NCBI RefSeq assembly: GCF_019331675.1
Contig: NZ_JAHBBJ010000011.1
Span: forward strand, 1-64,000
Direction of reading: 5' to 3'
DNA: 64,000 nt
Origin: Bifidobacterium miconisargentati
Lineage (GTDB): Bacteria; Actinomycetota; Actinomycetes; Actinomycetales; Bifidobacteriaceae
Shown here piece by piece: positions 63,543 to 64,000 of this stretch. The notes under the pieces are model-generated. The model was not told where the DNA came from and did no database searches. It saw nothing but the letters and a program-made list of their open reading frames with translations. The position numbers and the translations under genes were made by a program. Numbering within the stretch: position 1 is the stretch's first letter; every line of letters begins with the position of its first letter.

Positions 63543-64000
63543 TTATTTTCTTTCCAACACGATATCCAATGAGCTGCCGTCATAAGACCATGTGGCTTTG
63601 ATGCCGTCCCATGAATCGGTTTGTGTACCATCCAATGCACGGGTATTACCCATCTTCGTCCGTACGGAATCGGGCGTGTCAAGTTCACTGAGCAGGCACG
63701 AAGTCACGTCATCAGACAAATAAGTCGCCGTAATCGTCATCGTCCTACCGCCATCGGTCACTTCGAATGCCTTGTACTTTTCGGCGAAATCCCATGTATC
63801 GGAATCCACTTGGCTCTCGCACGCACGTACGGCCCTCGGAAACACATCGCGATGCTGTACCATATTGATGCCGACCACGGCTATGACGAATACGGAGATC
63901 GACGCCACAATAATCGTCAGATTACGCTTTTTGGCCTCTTCCAGATTATTCCACCAGCCTCGCGATTGCGGAGCTGCTGCTATCCGCGCAGACTGCGCAT
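63543..64000 (-). CDS. Membrane-anchored protein, 5'-truncated at the window edge
   Basis: The open frame continues from the stop at 63543 past the internal GTG at 63908 to the window end without a stop, so the true start lies outside. The visible part reads ...QSRGWWNNLEEAKKRN, then a membrane helix (IIVASISVFVIAVVGINMV), then an extracellular domain of about 100 residues with two Cys (ACESQ, TSCLL). This looks like a single-pass protein with a cytoplasmic N-terminal domain cut off here. The family is not recognised. Confidence 0.7.
   Translation of the reverse strand, partial: AQSARIAAAPQSRGWWNNLEEAKKRNLTIIVASISVFVIAVVGINMVQHRDVFPRAVRACESQVDSDTWDFAEKYKAFEVTDGGRTMTITATYLSDDVTSCLLSELDTPDSVRTKMGNTRALDGTQTDSWDGIKATWSYDGSSLDIVLERK

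Overview
The window looks like a chromosomal segment of a Bifidobacterium species. It is high-GC and Gram-positive actinobacterial in character. It has a SUF-only Fe-S operon (sufB-sufD-sufC-sufS-sufU-sufT), an actinobacterial-type glgC, a CTC-type L25, a three-part pntA/pntA/pntB transhydrogenase, sugar loci run by LacI regulators, and several GTG/TTG starts. The species cannot be fixed from the sequence alone. No rRNA, CRISPR array, prophage or transposase gene was seen.

1-12 kb is a carbohydrate-use locus. A LacI regulator, two ABC sugar permeases and a lipoprotein binding protein form one minus-strand operon. Next come three apparently cytoplasmic glycosidases (GH43 xylosidase/arabinosidase type, GH36 alpha-galactosidase, GH28-like) and a divergent MFS transporter. 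The layout suggests import of plant-cell-wall oligosaccharides and their hydrolysis inside the cell.

12-29 kb is accessory and regulatory. A 42-residue small-protein gene occurs twice, at about 12.2 kb and 20.4 kb. Its coding sequence is identical in both copies, and each copy has the same promoter, operators and RNA hairpins. The copies bracket a MarR-YczE operon, an ABC exporter with a divergent TetR, and a second LacI. Beyond them are a MITE, a pair of YhgE/Pip-like membrane proteins, two tandem long hairpins, a short-chain dehydrogenase, and an old-yellow-enzyme gene facing a TetR gene across a mirror-image promoter region.

29-64 kb is mostly housekeeping: hemW, lepA, rpsT, a TRIC-like channel, mazG, ilvE, rplY, an alpha/beta hydrolase, pntAB, a long-chain acyl-CoA synthetase with two phased operators, the rsmE-HIT-phoH-ybeY-corC-era cluster, tRNA-Leu(GAG), a SpoU methyltransferase, glgC, the suf operon, an L,D-transpeptidase and pyrG. 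A 5'-truncated membrane protein gene runs off the right edge.

Three dispersed repeat types fill the spacers. R1 is a palindromic repeat with AGGGGAGC ends. R2 is a repeat of about 110 bases carrying a covarying hairpin. The third is a MITE of about 124 bp with terminal inverted repeats and 8-bp target duplications that carries R1 as its core. The best candidates for undescribed biology are the duplicated small-protein locus, the MITE/R1/R2 family and the operator architectures listed in the findings.
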